Source: Chryseobacterium sp. G0186
GTDB lineage: Bacteria > Bacteroidota > Bacteroidia > Flavobacteriales > Weeksellaceae
DNA: 64,000 nucleotides
Reading direction: 5' to 3'
NCBI RefSeq assembly: GCF_003815675.1
Contig: NZ_CP033918.1
Coordinates: forward strand, 1,178,001-1,242,000
This document shows positions 51,305-59,993 of this stretch, piece after piece. The notes beneath the pieces are model-generated. The model was not told the origin of the DNA, did not search any database, and saw only the letters and a program-made list of their open reading frames with translations. Both the position numbers and the translations under genes were made by a program. How positions within the stretch are numbered: position 1 is the first letter of the stretch; every line of letters starts with the position of its first letter.

Positions 51305-52060
51305 ATGAACATTTTAAAAATACTGAAAAAATCCGTTATAGACAGCCAGGTTTATGTATCCTTAATGGGAACCCTTTTTGCAGTATTTTTCATGAAAGAG
51401 CAAAACACATTCCGTTTGCCTACTATTCTCCTAATTTTCATTACGTATTTCAGTGGTTATCTTTACACTAAATACCAATACACAAAACATTTTTTCAAAA
51501 TCCTGGTTTTGAATGCTGTTGCCGGAATTGTCTGCGCCTTTCTTATCATCCTTAATCACAATGAGATAAGATTATTGAAATGGTTTATTATTGTAGTATT
51601 GGGATTGCTTTACAACAGTTTTTTTCTCGATGTTTATATCCGAAAAATCCCTTTATTAAAAGTCTTTTACGTAGGATTGGTCTGGGCCTTGGTCAATTGC
51701 TGGCTTACCCTTCATGAATTCAGTCTTCCTATTTTTCTGATCAGCTTTTTTTACATCACGGCACTGGTACTTCCGTTTGACATTCGGGATATGAACAGTG
51801 ATACGGTAAAGACTTTTCCAATGTTGATAGGAATTCAAAATACAAAGTATATTGCCTATGCACTTGTTTTTGTAAGCAGCTTAATCGGGTCTTTTTACCT
51901 TAAACCTCTTTATGCTGTCGCATTTTTTCTGTCTACCATTATTACTTATATTTTTATTTATTTCGCTGAAAATAAAAGAGATGACTCCTACTTCTCATTC
52001 GGGGTGGAAACTTGTTCGGCACTTCCCTTTTTATTTTTACTAATAATGGAGTATTTTTGA
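51305..52060 (+). CDS. UbiA-like integral membrane protein
   Basis: A 251-residue membrane protein with seven to eight hydrophobic segments. The segment LPFDIRDMNSDTVKTFPMLI (about residue 158) resembles the second Asp-rich motif of UbiA prenyltransferases (DxxD..D.....T.P...G), but the first NDxxD motif is not evident. Enzymatic activity is therefore doubtful. It starts at the operon promoter and its stop is 3 bp before recF, a gene order I associate with Bacteroidota. The function is unknown. Confidence 0.8.
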   Translation: MNILKILKKSVIDSQVYVSLMGTLFAVFFMKEQNTFRLPTILLIFITYFSGYLYTKYQYTKHFFKILVLNAVAGIVCAFLIILNHNEIRLLKWFIIVVLGLLYNSFFLDVYIRKIPLLKVFYVGLVWALVNCWLTLHEFSLPIFLISFFYITALVLPFDIRDMNSDTVKTFPMLIGIQNTKYIAYALVFVSSLIGSFYLKPLYAVAFFLSTIITYIFIYFAENKRDDSYFSFGVETCSALPFLFLLIMEYF

Positions 52061-52063
52061 CGA

Positions 52064-53143
52064 ATGATTATCAAGAAGCTTTCCCTTTACAATTTCAAGA
52101 ACCACTCTGAGAAAAAATTTGAATTTTCCCCGCAGATCAACTGTTTTGTGGGCAATAATGGTGTGGGAAAGACCAATATCCTGGATGCACTGCATTATTT
52201 ATCAGTAGGGAAAAGCTTTTTAGGAAATACAGATCTTAACAATATCAAAAGAGAGGAAGATTTCTTTACCATTGATGCTGAAATTCAGAACGAGGAAAGT
52301 GAAGATATCATTAGAATCACCCAGCCCAGGGAAGCTAAAAAAGTTATCAAAAAAAATGATAAAAGCTATGACAGGCTTGCTGATCATATCGGATATTTAC
52401 CCAGTGTAATGATTTCACCCTATGATTCCAACCTTATTTCTGATTCCGGGGAAAGCAGACGAAAGTTTTTGGATTCAATGATCTCCCAAACGGATTCTGA
52501 GTATCTTTTTGATCTGATCCAATACCAAAAAACCATTCAGCAGAGAAATGCCTTACTGAAATATTTTGCCAAGAACAGAACCTGGGATAAGGATTCACTG
52601 GAAATTTATGATGATCCGATTACCCGATTCGGAACCCAGATTTTTAATAAGAGAAAAATGTTTGTAGAACGGTTAAATCCTATTGTTCAGAACTTTTATC
52701 AGATTATTTCCGGAGGAAAAGAGACTGTTTCTGTTATTTATGAATCTCATTTACTGGAAACTCCTTTTGCAGAGCTTTTAAAGGAAAGCCTTGAAAGAGA
52801 CCGTATGCTTACTTATACTTCCAAGGGGATTCACAAGGACGATCTTCTTTTTGAGATGGATCATGTTCTCATCAAAAAAATTGGTTCACAAGGGCAGCAG
52901 AAATCATTCCTGATCTCGCTTAAACTTGCTCAAATGAGCCTGGTAAAGGAATTGACAAAGAAAACCCCTATCTTATTGCTGGATGATATCTTTGATAAGC
53001 TTGATGATACAAGGGTTTCACAATTAATAGAATTGGTCAACAGAGAAAGCTTCGGGCAGATATTTATTACGGATACTCATAGAGAGCGAACAGAAAGTGT
53101 GGTAAAGAAAATCAACGAGGAAAGCATTATCTTTGAGGTATGA
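52064..53143 (+). CDS. recF: DNA replication/repair protein RecF
   Basis: A 359-residue SMC-like ATPase that binds gapped DNA and helps RecOR load RecA. It has Walker A CFVGNNGVGKTNILDALHYL at residue about 30, the family phrase LISDSGESRRKFLDSMISQ, the signature GSQGQQKSFLISLKLAQMSL (about residue 275) and Walker B PILLLDDIFDKLDDTRV. The length is typical. It overlaps the next gene by 4 bp (ATGA). The DNA-metabolism gene DciA/DUF721 lies further downstream in the same operon. Confidence 0.97.
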   Translation: MIIKKLSLYNFKNHSEKKFEFSPQINCFVGNNGVGKTNILDALHYLSVGKSFLGNTDLNNIKREEDFFTIDAEIQNEESEDIIRITQPREAKKVIKKNDKSYDRLADHIGYLPSVMISPYDSNLISDSGESRRKFLDSMISQTDSEYLFDLIQYQKTIQQRNALLKYFAKNRTWDKDSLEIYDDPITRFGTQIFNKRKMFVERLNPIVQNFYQIISGGKETVSVIYESHLLETPFAELLKESLERDRMLTYTSKGIHKDDLLFEMDHVLIKKIGSQGQQKSFLISLKLAQMSLVKELTKKTPILLLDDIFDKLDDTRVSQLIELVNRESFGQIFITDTHRERTESVVKKINEESIIFEV

Positions 53144-53808
53144 TCCCAAGAGTTTTCATCATATTGTTTTCCTTATTTTTCACGTTTTCATTCGCCCAAA
53201 AAAAGAAGAAAGCTAGAGATCTGCTGGCTGAAATTCATCAATACCCTCATGGAGGAATCAATAAAGACTTCAAGCCTGTTCCTTTACAGAAAAGACTTAC
53301 CAGATTTCCATTTGATAAGGCGGTCAAGGTTAAAATCATTTCCTACAACCTGAATTTTATTGGCAGTGCGGTTCCATATCTTCCCAAGCCACCTGTACAT
53401 ATACAGTCTGATTCTATTAGTTTAAAGAAATATTATGAAAATTTCAAAAAACCTGTTGCCTTAGAAAATCTGATTAAGGATATCAATCATAAAGATATTC
53501 AAGAGTCAAAAACATTAACTTTGACAGAAATTTCGGAACTCAGTGATGTTCTGTACAACACCTGCAAAAAATATTACATCGCTTATACTTCTAAAAATGG
53601 GTGTTTTTTCCCAAGAAATGCTATTTTATTTTATGATGAAGATGATAACGTTTTTGCCTATTTTGAAATTTGCTTTGAATGTTTAGGAATTGAATCATTT
53701 CCCAAAGAGATGATGGATCCTATCGAAACCTGCGAATTTCTTTATCCCGATCTGAAGAAGTTTTTTAAAAGTAAAGGTTTAACAACCGAATATGTATCAA
53801 AAAAGTAA
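53140..53808 (+). CDS. Exported hypothetical protein in the recF operon
   Basis: A 222-residue protein with a signal peptide (FTFSFA|QK) and no recognised family. The mature part is Lys-rich, with a probable mixed alpha/beta domain and four Cys, two in YFEICFECLGIESF. The start overlaps recF by 4 bp and the end overlaps the DUF721 gene by 17 bp, so translation is coupled. Its presence between two DNA-handling genes is probably operon convenience and not functional. It is a plausible periplasmic protein. Confidence 0.78.
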   Translation: MIPRVFIILFSLFFTFSFAQKKKKARDLLAEIHQYPHGGINKDFKPVPLQKRLTRFPFDKAVKVKIISYNLNFIGSAVPYLPKPPVHIQSDSISLKKYYENFKKPVALENLIKDINHKDIQESKTLTLTEISELSDVLYNTCKKYYIAYTSKNGCFFPRNAILFYDEDDNVFAYFEICFECLGIESFPKEMMDPIETCEFLYPDLKKFFKSKGLTTEYVSKK

Positions 53809-54106
53809 CATGAAGAAGAAAAAAAAACGCGAATTTCAATCCTCTGAACTGGTAAAATCATTTGCCAGAATCTATGGTTTTGAGGATAAACTGATTGCTT
53901 TTGACATTAAGGATTTCCTTGAAGAGTATTTAGATGAGAGCCTTTTTAAAGAGATCAGAAGTGTAAATATTGAAAATAAATGCATTGTTATTAAAATTGA
54001 TTCCCCATTACTTAGAAATGATTTTAAAATGCGTAAAACATTTTATCTTAAGAAGTTCCAGGACAAATTTGGAGAAAAGCAGTTTCATGATCTCCAGATA
54101 TTGTAA
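53792..54106 (+). CDS. DUF721 (DciA-like) protein
   Basis: A 104-residue basic protein of the DUF721/DciA group. It has SSELVKSFARIYGFEDKLIA followed by the short KH-like domain ending FYLKKFQDKFGEKQFHDLQI. DciA proteins load the replicative helicase in bacteria without DnaC, but many Bacteroidota DUF721 proteins are uncharacterised. It overlaps the upstream gene by 17 bp. The MKKKKKREFQ start (53810) is an alternative. It is the last gene of the recF operon. Confidence 0.85.
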   Translation: MYQKSNMKKKKKREFQSSELVKSFARIYGFEDKLIAFDIKDFLEEYLDESLFKEIRSVNIENKCIVIKIDSPLLRNDFKMRKTFYLKKFQDKFGEKQFHDLQIL

Positions 54107-54210
54107 AATTATTCTTATTTATCTATACTGTAAGTGATTTTTAATCATCATAATTTCAATTTATATCAAAATTATGTGATATATTTAAAGATCAAACTAA
54201 ATCTTTAACC

Positions 54211-54372
54211 ATGAAAAAAGTACTTACATCAAAAAAATTATCCAGAAACAATTTAAAAGCGATTCAAGGGGCAGGGCAAATGGTATGCTGTGTTGTAAGC
54301 TGTGGAGACAATCAATGTCTTTTTTGGGAGCAATTACCGGCAGAATGCCCAGAATTTCCTTACTGTATGTAA
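54211..54372 (+). CDS. Bacteriocin-like peptide with leader and six-cysteine core
   Basis: A 53-residue peptide. The N-terminal MKKVLTSKKLSRNNLKAIQG is the leader type (K-K-L-S-R-x-x-L-K-x-I-x-G) found in Chryseobacterium bacteriocin-like proteins. It ends with a GAG site resembling a double-glycine cleavage point. The remaining about 30 residues, VCCVVSCGDNQCLFWEQ and LPAECPEFPYCM, hold six Cys. It is small enough to be missed by routine calling. It has its own terminator, and no maturase, peptidase-transporter or immunity gene is visible nearby. It could be an antimicrobial, a signal or a RiPP precursor. Confidence 0.8.
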   Translation: MKKVLTSKKLSRNNLKAIQGAGQMVCCVVSCGDNQCLFWEQLPAECPEFPYCM

Positions 54373-54414
54373 CGAGCCGCAATACAAGAAGTTTCGCATG
54401 AACGGCTAAAAAAT

Positions 54415-54441
54415 GAGGCCATCTTATTCTTAAGATGGCCT
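54415..54441. terminator. Bidirectional terminator after the bacteriocin-like gene
   Basis: AGGCCATCTTA pairs with TAAGATGGCCT around a 4-base loop. A-rich and T-rich flanks would serve both the peptide gene and the convergent membrane-protein gene. Confidence 0.85.
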
Positions 54442-54451
54442 TATTTATATT

Positions 54452-56482
54452 TTAATGTTCCTCAGATTTATTGGAGATTGTACTACTCATCAAATCATCA
54501 GCTTTCTTATCCAATCCTGAGCGCAATGGCAGGAAGAATTTCAACGGATGTTTCGCAAAGTATCTGAATATTTCTTTATAGATTTCACTTACCTGTCCAA
54601 AGTTCATTTTTCTTGATCTGAACGCCAGGAACATAGACAAACTAAAGCTCACCAGGAAGTTGAAGAACCCAATTAAAAATACCGTCACAAAAGACATCCA
54701 GAATGTGTAAGAGTCTACTGAGAAATCTTTTCCATACAATCCCAGGGCAAAGTTTCCGGCTGCAAAGGTAATGTGTCTGATATCCAGATCAAGCCCAAAG
54801 AACAATCCTACAGGAGCCGTAGCTCCAAGGAAAACCCCAAACCAAAAATTGGAAACAATTCCCGGCCAGTTCTTTGCATAATATTTAGATAATCCCTTGG
54901 CAAATTTCTTACCGAAAAAGCTTCTGATAGAAAGGTTTTTCGCTATTCTTTCCGGAATTTGATAGAACACGGAGTTATTCCCAATATTTCCTGAAATAAT
55001 CCCTGAAATAAAAAGATAGAAACCGGCAATGCTGGCATGCAGAATGGCCTTGGATTTAAAAGGATCCAAATCTTTTAACAGCTTATCTGATCTGTCAATA
55101 GCCAGGTTTTGTGAGAAAAAGACATCCAGTCCGTAAATGATGGCCAAAGCCACCGGAAAAGCAAGCAATACATTCCCCACAAAGGCTATAAACTGGCTCC
55201 TGAAAAGCTTGGAGACAAGGTGTGCAAATTCTGTATTATTTCTTTTGTTATTCCCTTCTTCAGACAATACCTTGGTCATGGTAGCAGCCGTCATAGCCGG
55301 CTGTTTTGTGGCCAGTGTGAATCCCATCAGATAAATCATAACGAATCCCATCGCATAATTCATCGAATACAGGAATGCATGTGAAAAATCACTTCCTGGA
55401 ATATATCCGTAGAGCATTTTCAGTACACAAAGTGCCCCAACAATGATCCCTCCTCCACTAGCCTTGTAGAACATGGTCATATATTCTTTTCGGGTGGAGG
55501 TAATATAGTGGGCTCCTGCTTCTGCAGTATGATTGGTAATAAGGTGAGAGATCAGCCTTGTACTATCGTTGATAAGGTCTGCAATATTGTTTTTATGAGA
55601 TTTATAATTCAGTATATTAAAAACCAATTGCTTGGATTTAATAAGAATGTCTTCTTCATTATCAATGACTAGCAGCTGTACAATTTCAAAGATTCTGTCA
55701 GTCTGCTGGCGAATCTTCAGCAAGGATTGATTAATCTTTCCCGAAATACCATATTTAGCCGAGTTTTTAAAGGCTATATTTACAAACTCCTGACATTGTT
55801 CTGTATAAATTTTAATCTGCTTAAATCGGCTGTCTTTAGAATGTAATTGTAATTCCGGATCTTTTACCAGATCTTCAGCCAATGTTTCCAGCTCATTTTG
55901 AAGAGCTAAAAACGGATTGTCCAGATTTCTGTACTGTGGAGCCATTCTTACAACCTCCACTTCCATCGCCATTCCTGTAACCCTCCACGAAAGAATATTC
56001 ATAGAGAAGATCAATTCCTTTTTTACGTTAGACTTAATGATAAAGTCTGCAGCGCCTAAAAGTTTTAAAAATTCATCAATCTCATTTTCAGGGAGGTTAT
56101 GCAGATATTTCAGATCTTTTTTGGGTCTTAAACTTACATTATCAATCATGTACCACACCGTATTTTCGTTTTCAACGGGTGGTAAGACCTTATTCAGTAT
56201 TCTTTTTTTAAGCTCAGGAAAAAAGGCATTTTCAGAAAGAATATTCGCTTCTGTTAACGACAGATTGAAAGGTCTTCCCTTAAAGATATTGTGAATGTAA
56301 TATTTAAAGTTTTCCGCAAAATTCGGATTGCTTCTGAGAAAATTGAGCACATCTGTAAAGTCTGCCCTCTTTACACTCTCTAAAAGCTCTGCAAAGGGTT
56401 CTAAAGAAAGGGTTTCGTTCTTAAAAGAAAAATACTTTTTAAGAACTGACTCAAAATTTGTGCTGGAATTAAAGAATTTCAT
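54452..56482 (-). CDS. SpecificRecomb-family membrane protein
   Basis: A 676-residue protein matching the PF10136-type family named 'site-specific recombinase' in databases. It has a long soluble helical N-terminal half (residues about 1-325). The C-terminal half has about seven membrane segments, with GGGIIVGALCVLKMLYGYIP, AMGFVMIYLMGFTLATKQPA, FVGNVLLAFPVALAIIYGLD and MSFVTVFLIGFFNFLVSFSL. There is no serine- or tyrosine-recombinase catalytic motif, so the historical name is probably misleading. It may be a transporter-like or mechanosensing protein; the function is unknown. The neighbouring gene is mtgA. Confidence 0.85.
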   Translation of the reverse strand: MKFFNSSTNFESVLKKYFSFKNETLSLEPFAELLESVKRADFTDVLNFLRSNPNFAENFKYYIHNIFKGRPFNLSLTEANILSENAFFPELKKRILNKVLPPVENENTVWYMIDNVSLRPKKDLKYLHNLPENEIDEFLKLLGAADFIIKSNVKKELIFSMNILSWRVTGMAMEVEVVRMAPQYRNLDNPFLALQNELETLAEDLVKDPELQLHSKDSRFKQIKIYTEQCQEFVNIAFKNSAKYGISGKINQSLLKIRQQTDRIFEIVQLLVIDNEEDILIKSKQLVFNILNYKSHKNNIADLINDSTRLISHLITNHTAEAGAHYITSTRKEYMTMFYKASGGGIIVGALCVLKMLYGYIPGSDFSHAFLYSMNYAMGFVMIYLMGFTLATKQPAMTAATMTKVLSEEGNNKRNNTEFAHLVSKLFRSQFIAFVGNVLLAFPVALAIIYGLDVFFSQNLAIDRSDKLLKDLDPFKSKAILHASIAGFYLFISGIISGNIGNNSVFYQIPERIAKNLSIRSFFGKKFAKGLSKYYAKNWPGIVSNFWFGVFLGATAPVGLFFGLDLDIRHITFAAGNFALGLYGKDFSVDSYTFWMSFVTVFLIGFFNFLVSFSLSMFLAFRSRKMNFGQVSEIYKEIFRYFAKHPLKFFLPLRSGLDKKADDLMSSTISNKSEEH

Positions 56483-56495
56483 TAGTACAAAGATA

Positions 56496-57140
56496 CTATT
56501 TCAAACTTACATTCCTCATCTGTCTCATGATCCAATTGTGTTTCTTTCTTAAATAAGGGGATGGATTCTTTGGATCATACTTCTTTGGATTGGGCAGTAC
56601 AGCAGCAATCCAGGCAGCATCTGATGCGCTCAGATCCTTGGATGATTTCCCAAAATAATATTGTGCTGCTGCTTCTACTCCAAATACACCCTGCCCCATT
56701 TCAATGGAGTTCAGGTATCTTTCAAGAATAATATCTTTGCTCCAGACTTTTTCAATAATGAATGTATAAATGGCTTCCAGTCCTTTTCTAACCCAGCTTC
56801 TGCCCTGCCAAAGGAAAACATTTTTTGCGGTCTGCTGAGAAATGGTACTTCCGCCTCTTATTTTTTTTCCTTGTTCATTATGCTTCATTGCTTTTTCAAT
56901 GGCTGTGTAATCAAACCCGTTATGGTCGAAGAATTTCTGATCTTCAGAAGCAATGACTGCCTTTTTTACATTATTTCCCATTTCATCATAGGAAATGTAG
57001 TCTCTGTGCAGTTTTCCATATTCAAAAAGCCCTCCTATTTGTGTAAAGGTAATTGGCGGATTAAAAAATCTGCCCCAGATGATGAAAACCACGTTCAGAA
57101 CGAGAACGATGAAAATAAGCTGTTTAATTTTTTTCCACAT
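56496..57140 (-). CDS. mtgA: Monofunctional peptidoglycan transglycosylase
   Basis: A 214-residue GT51 enzyme that polymerises lipid II into glycan strands. It has one N-terminal membrane anchor (IKQLIFIVLVLNVVFII). The GT51 motifs are KAVIASEDQKFFDHNGFDYT (catalytic Glu in EDQ), IRGGSTISQQTAKNVFLW, the second Glu region YLNSIEMGQGVFGVEAAAQY, and DAAWIAAVLPNPKKYDP. There is no transpeptidase domain, as expected for MtgA. I chose the ATG at 57140, which gives a short cytoplasmic start (MWKKIKQ) before the anchor. It follows the ABC binding-protein gene by 43 bp. Confidence 0.93.
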   Translation of the reverse strand: MWKKIKQLIFIVLVLNVVFIIWGRFFNPPITFTQIGGLFEYGKLHRDYISYDEMGNNVKKAVIASEDQKFFDHNGFDYTAIEKAMKHNEQGKKIRGGSTISQQTAKNVFLWQGRSWVRKGLEAIYTFIIEKVWSKDIILERYLNSIEMGQGVFGVEAAAQYYFGKSSKDLSASDAAWIAAVLPNPKKYDPKNPSPYLRKKHNWIMRQMRNVSLK

Positions 57141-57183
57141 AACGTTATAAAAAGGAAAGGCAAAAATAAGCAAATACTCCGAT

Positions 57184-58230
57184 TTACTGCAATTCTTTCA
57201 TGTAGGTAAGTTGATAATCCGGTAAAAGTTCGGGATGTAAGATTTTAATATAGTCTTTAAGGATCAAATCTGCTCTTACTACTCCGCTTTCAAAAAAGTC
57301 ATTTGCTTTTTGCTTTTCCTTTCCTGCAATGGTATAGATCTTTCCTTTATTAAATACATCCAGTTTTCCGTAGAAAGGATTCATTCCCAACATTTCTTTT
57401 TTAGAAGTATGGCTTCCTGCATTTACCCAGTACTGAACACCTCCTGCTTTTGCATATACTTCCTCGAAGCTCATCGTAAGGGCTTTTTCCTCTTTATTGT
57501 CCTTCATGATGTAATGAGCGTTGGCATCAGCAATATAGTGGGCCACGGAAGTATTTCCACCCGGAAGATACCATACATCACCATACATTTCATTGGCTAA
57601 AACAACAGGTTTTTCTTTTGCCTTTAATGCCAGCTGCTTCAAATCATTATAATTTTTCTCAACTTCCTGATATTTAGCTTCAGCTTCTTTTTCTTTTCCG
57701 AAAAACTCTCCAAAAAGTTTTATGTAGGCTGTTTTCTGTAAAGGCTGCTGCTCCATATATTCATCCAAAAATACCACCTGAATTCCATTGTTCTTTAATA
57801 ACTGATAGCTATTGTCAAAACTCGCAATATAATTGGTAAAAATAGCGTCAGGTTTCATGGAGATGATCTTTTCTACATCATATTTCTGCTCGCTTCCTAC
57901 ATTTTGAATTTTTCCCTCTTTAAGCATGTTCTGAATCTTTTCCGAATAAATATATTCCGGACTTGAAACTCCGATAATCAGATTTTCTGCTCCAAGCTCT
58001 GAAATATACCCTGCCATACTTGCATTCAGAAGGATGATTCTCTTAAAAGGAGTCTGATTTTTATTAAAATTATAGGTGAAATTTCCCGATTTCAGTTCCA
58101 ATCCCCCATCGTTTTCTTTAAATTGGGTACGACTTGAGATATTTGTCCAATCTGAGGACGAAATTTTTGGTTCTCTTTTACAGGCTATTAGCGAAAATAC
58201 CGTGAATAAAAGTAAAATTTTCTGTTTCAT
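57184..58230 (-). CDS. Periplasmic-binding lipoprotein for metal chelates (heme, siderophore or cobalamin)
   Basis: A 348-residue lipoprotein (LIAC, Cys near residue 17) of the class III (BtuF/FepB-like) binding-protein fold. It has RIILLNASMAGYISELGAEN, the opening strand-helix LIIGVSSPEYIYSEKI and VEKIISMKPDAIFTNYIASF (K-P-D signature). The C-terminal lobe has VYAKAGGVQYWVNAGSHTSK and NPFYGKLDVFNKGKIYTIAG. No permease or ATPase is next to it. The ligand is uncertain. Confidence 0.9.
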   Translation of the reverse strand: MKQKILLLFTVFSLIACKREPKISSSDWTNISSRTQFKENDGGLELKSGNFTYNFNKNQTPFKRIILLNASMAGYISELGAENLIIGVSSPEYIYSEKIQNMLKEGKIQNVGSEQKYDVEKIISMKPDAIFTNYIASFDNSYQLLKNNGIQVVFLDEYMEQQPLQKTAYIKLFGEFFGKEKEAEAKYQEVEKNYNDLKQLALKAKEKPVVLANEMYGDVWYLPGGNTSVAHYIADANAHYIMKDNKEEKALTMSFEEVYAKAGGVQYWVNAGSHTSKKEMLGMNPFYGKLDVFNKGKIYTIAGKEKQKANDFFESGVVRADLILKDYIKILHPELLPDYQLTYMKELQ

Positions 58231-58231
58231 C

Positions 58232-58262
58232 TTTCAAAGAACGGAAAAAAGTGCTATATTTG
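58232..58262 (+). promoter_or_regulatory. Promoter of tRNA-Arg
   Basis: TTTC (58232-58235) is followed after 19 bp by TATATTTG (58255-58262), a match to TAnnTTTG. Transcription would start about 20-25 bp before the tRNA 5' end. Confidence 0.65.
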
Positions 58263-58290
58263 CAAACCTTTAAACAACAAGGTAACACAA

Positions 58291-58364
58291 GGCCTCGTGG
58301 CGCAACTGAATAGCGCATCTGATTACGGCTCAGAAGGTTACAGGTTTGAATCCTGTCGAGGTCA
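58291..58364 (+). tRNA. tRNA-Arg (anticodon ACG)
   Basis: A 74-nt cloverleaf. The acceptor is GGCCTCG with CGAGGTC (discriminator A). The D arm is in TGGCGCAACTGAATAGCGCA. The anticodon arm is TCTGA-TTACGGC-TCAGA with anticodon ACG, and the T arm is ACAGG-TTTGAAT-CCTGT. The 3' CCA is not encoded. A serine recombinase gene reads into its 3' half from the right, so the gene is the integration site of an integrative element and the element restores the tRNA end. Confidence 0.96.
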
Positions 58365-59892
58365 CAAGACCGACATTTGAAGATTTCACTCTTCGATGTC
58401 GGTTTTTTTTATTTCCTAATCCATTGTTATACTGGTAGATACACTGAGCAACAATATTCATTTTAGGTGTTTGAAAACTTTTTCCGTCAAATTCAACTTT
58501 TTGGGGAAATATCAAACACCCAATCGTTCTTTTCGTTTGAAGATCACCCTGCTGATAAAGGTTTACAAGGTTTTCCATCCCGTCAAGTGCATTTTCTATT
58601 TTTGTTCTAATGTCAAGCTCCTTGCTATCCGAAACCATTTGCTGAAGCTCCTGTTCCAATTGTTCAATTTGTGATTTTGTGATCCTTTTGATCTCTTTAT
58701 AATCCTCTTCATCTAATTTATCAACAAGATATTTATCTCTTGCATTAGCAACCTTTTCATTGAGTAAATTGATCTCTTTTGAAATCGACTTTCTTTTAGC
58801 TTCTATATCACAAGTGAATTGTTTATAATTATCTAAAAGTATCTCCTTCATAAGTTCTTTGATGATCGGATTGTATTCCAGTTTAGAAATTTCAAACTCA
58901 AAGAGTTCATTTAACTTGTCAGAGTCAAACCTGAATCCACATTTATAATGGCAATGATAGTAATAATAGGTTCTAGACTTTCCTTTTGCACCGCTTGCTG
59001 TAAGATTCTTTCCACACCTTGGACAGACTAGAAGGCCTCTAAGGGGAAAACGCTCGTTTCCAAGAACTCTTCCACCAGGACCCTCTACTTTCCTTTTTTT
59101 GTCCATAATGTATTGAACCTGATTAAACAATCGTTCGCTAATCAATGCCTCATGTTTTCCTTCAGTGTAATAAGCTTCCTCTTGTTTATAGTCTTCAATA
59201 TAGATCTTCCCACAGTAAACCGGATTTCTCATCGCTTTGGCGAAGGCGCTTCTTGACATTGATACTCCCTCTCTTTTATTCATTTGCAGCCTTACATGGT
59301 CAGCAGGAATATGACCTTTGGAAATCTCATTAAATGCCCAGATAATATTGGAAGCCTCCGGATCCTTAATTGCAATATATTTTTTACCATCTTCATGACT
59401 TCTGTTTATATATCCATAAGGAGCTATCCCCATCAGTCGTCCCTCTTTTTTTGCTCTTCTCATTCCATGGAAAGTATTTAATGCTCTTCTGTCATTTTCC
59501 ACTTCAGGAGTTGATAAATAAATAGCCAACATTAGCTTATTTTCAGGAACTGACATATCCAAAGGCTGCTCAATGGCTTGGGGAATAATGTGGTTTTTTT
59601 GGAGCAAACTGATCATTTGATAAGCATCCCCAGTATTACGACTAAATCGATCCCACTTAGTGAACAGAACCAAACTGCTTTTATGACTCTTTTTTTTGAT
59701 TTCGAGGAGATACTTTTTCCACTCAGGACGTTCAAAGCTTTTAGCTGAATGGTCTTCATAGATTACTCTATTAATGGAAATATCATTGTTTGTACAATAT
59801 CTGCGTAATCTTTCGTCCTGATCTCTCTGAGAATATCCTTTTTCCGCCTGCTCATCAGTGGAAACTCTTATATATAGATCTGCTATTATCAT
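58330..59892 (-). CDS. Large serine recombinase (integrase) overlapping tRNA-Arg
   Basis: A 520-residue large serine recombinase. The N-terminal resolvase domain has IADLYIRVSTDEQAEKGYSQ, with the catalytic Ser at residue 11, plus the LFTKWDRFSRNTGDAY helix. The recombinase domain follows (KKEGRLMGIAPYGYINRSHE), then a Zn-ribbon LLVCPRCGKNLT, a long coiled coil (residues about 345-430) and a short C-terminus. The last 20 or so codons (VKSSNVGLVTSTGFKPVTF) are read through the tRNA terminator and the 3' half of tRNA-Arg in antisense, and the stop (58330) lies within the tRNA. It probably integrates the element at this tRNA. Confidence 0.94.
   Translation of the reverse strand: MIIADLYIRVSTDEQAEKGYSQRDQDERLRRYCTNNDISINRVIYEDHSAKSFERPEWKKYLLEIKKKSHKSSLVLFTKWDRFSRNTGDAYQMISLLQKNHIIPQAIEQPLDMSVPENKLMLAIYLSTPEVENDRRALNTFHGMRRAKKEGRLMGIAPYGYINRSHEDGKKYIAIKDPEASNIIWAFNEISKGHIPADHVRLQMNKREGVSMSRSAFAKAMRNPVYCGKIYIEDYKQEEAYYTEGKHEALISERLFNQVQYIMDKKRKVEGPGGRVLGNERFPLRGLLVCPRCGKNLTASGAKGKSRTYYYYHCHYKCGFRFDSDKLNELFEFEISKLEYNPIIKELMKEILLDNYKQFTCDIEAKRKSISKEINLLNEKVANARDKYLVDKLDEEDYKEIKRITKSQIEQLEQELQQMVSDSKELDIRTKIENALDGMENLVNLYQQGDLQTKRTIGCLIFPQKVEFDGKSFQTPKMNIVAQCIYQYNNGLGNKKNRHRRVKSSNVGLVTSTGFKPVTF
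58333..58364 (+). other. Putative attachment site at the 3' end of tRNA-Arg
   Basis: The 3' tRNA sequence (GAAGGTTACAGGTTTGAATC to CGAGGTCA) is where a tRNA-targeting serine recombinase would exchange strands. The element appears to lie to the right. I found no second copy of TCCTGTCGAGGTC in the remaining 5.6 kb, so the other att copy should be outside the window. Confidence 0.5.
58369..58412 (+). terminator. Terminator of tRNA-Arg
   Basis: ACCGACATTTGAAGA pairs imperfectly with TCTTCGATGTCGGT around a short loop and is followed by eight T. The same bases encode part of the recombinase C-terminus on the other strand. Confidence 0.85.
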
Positions 59893-59993
59893 TATTGTGA
59901 TGATTTCGTTAAAAATTAATTTCAGGAAGTAAACAATTAAAAATCGTTACAGTAGAAATTCATCATTCTAATATTCCACTAAAATACAAATAA

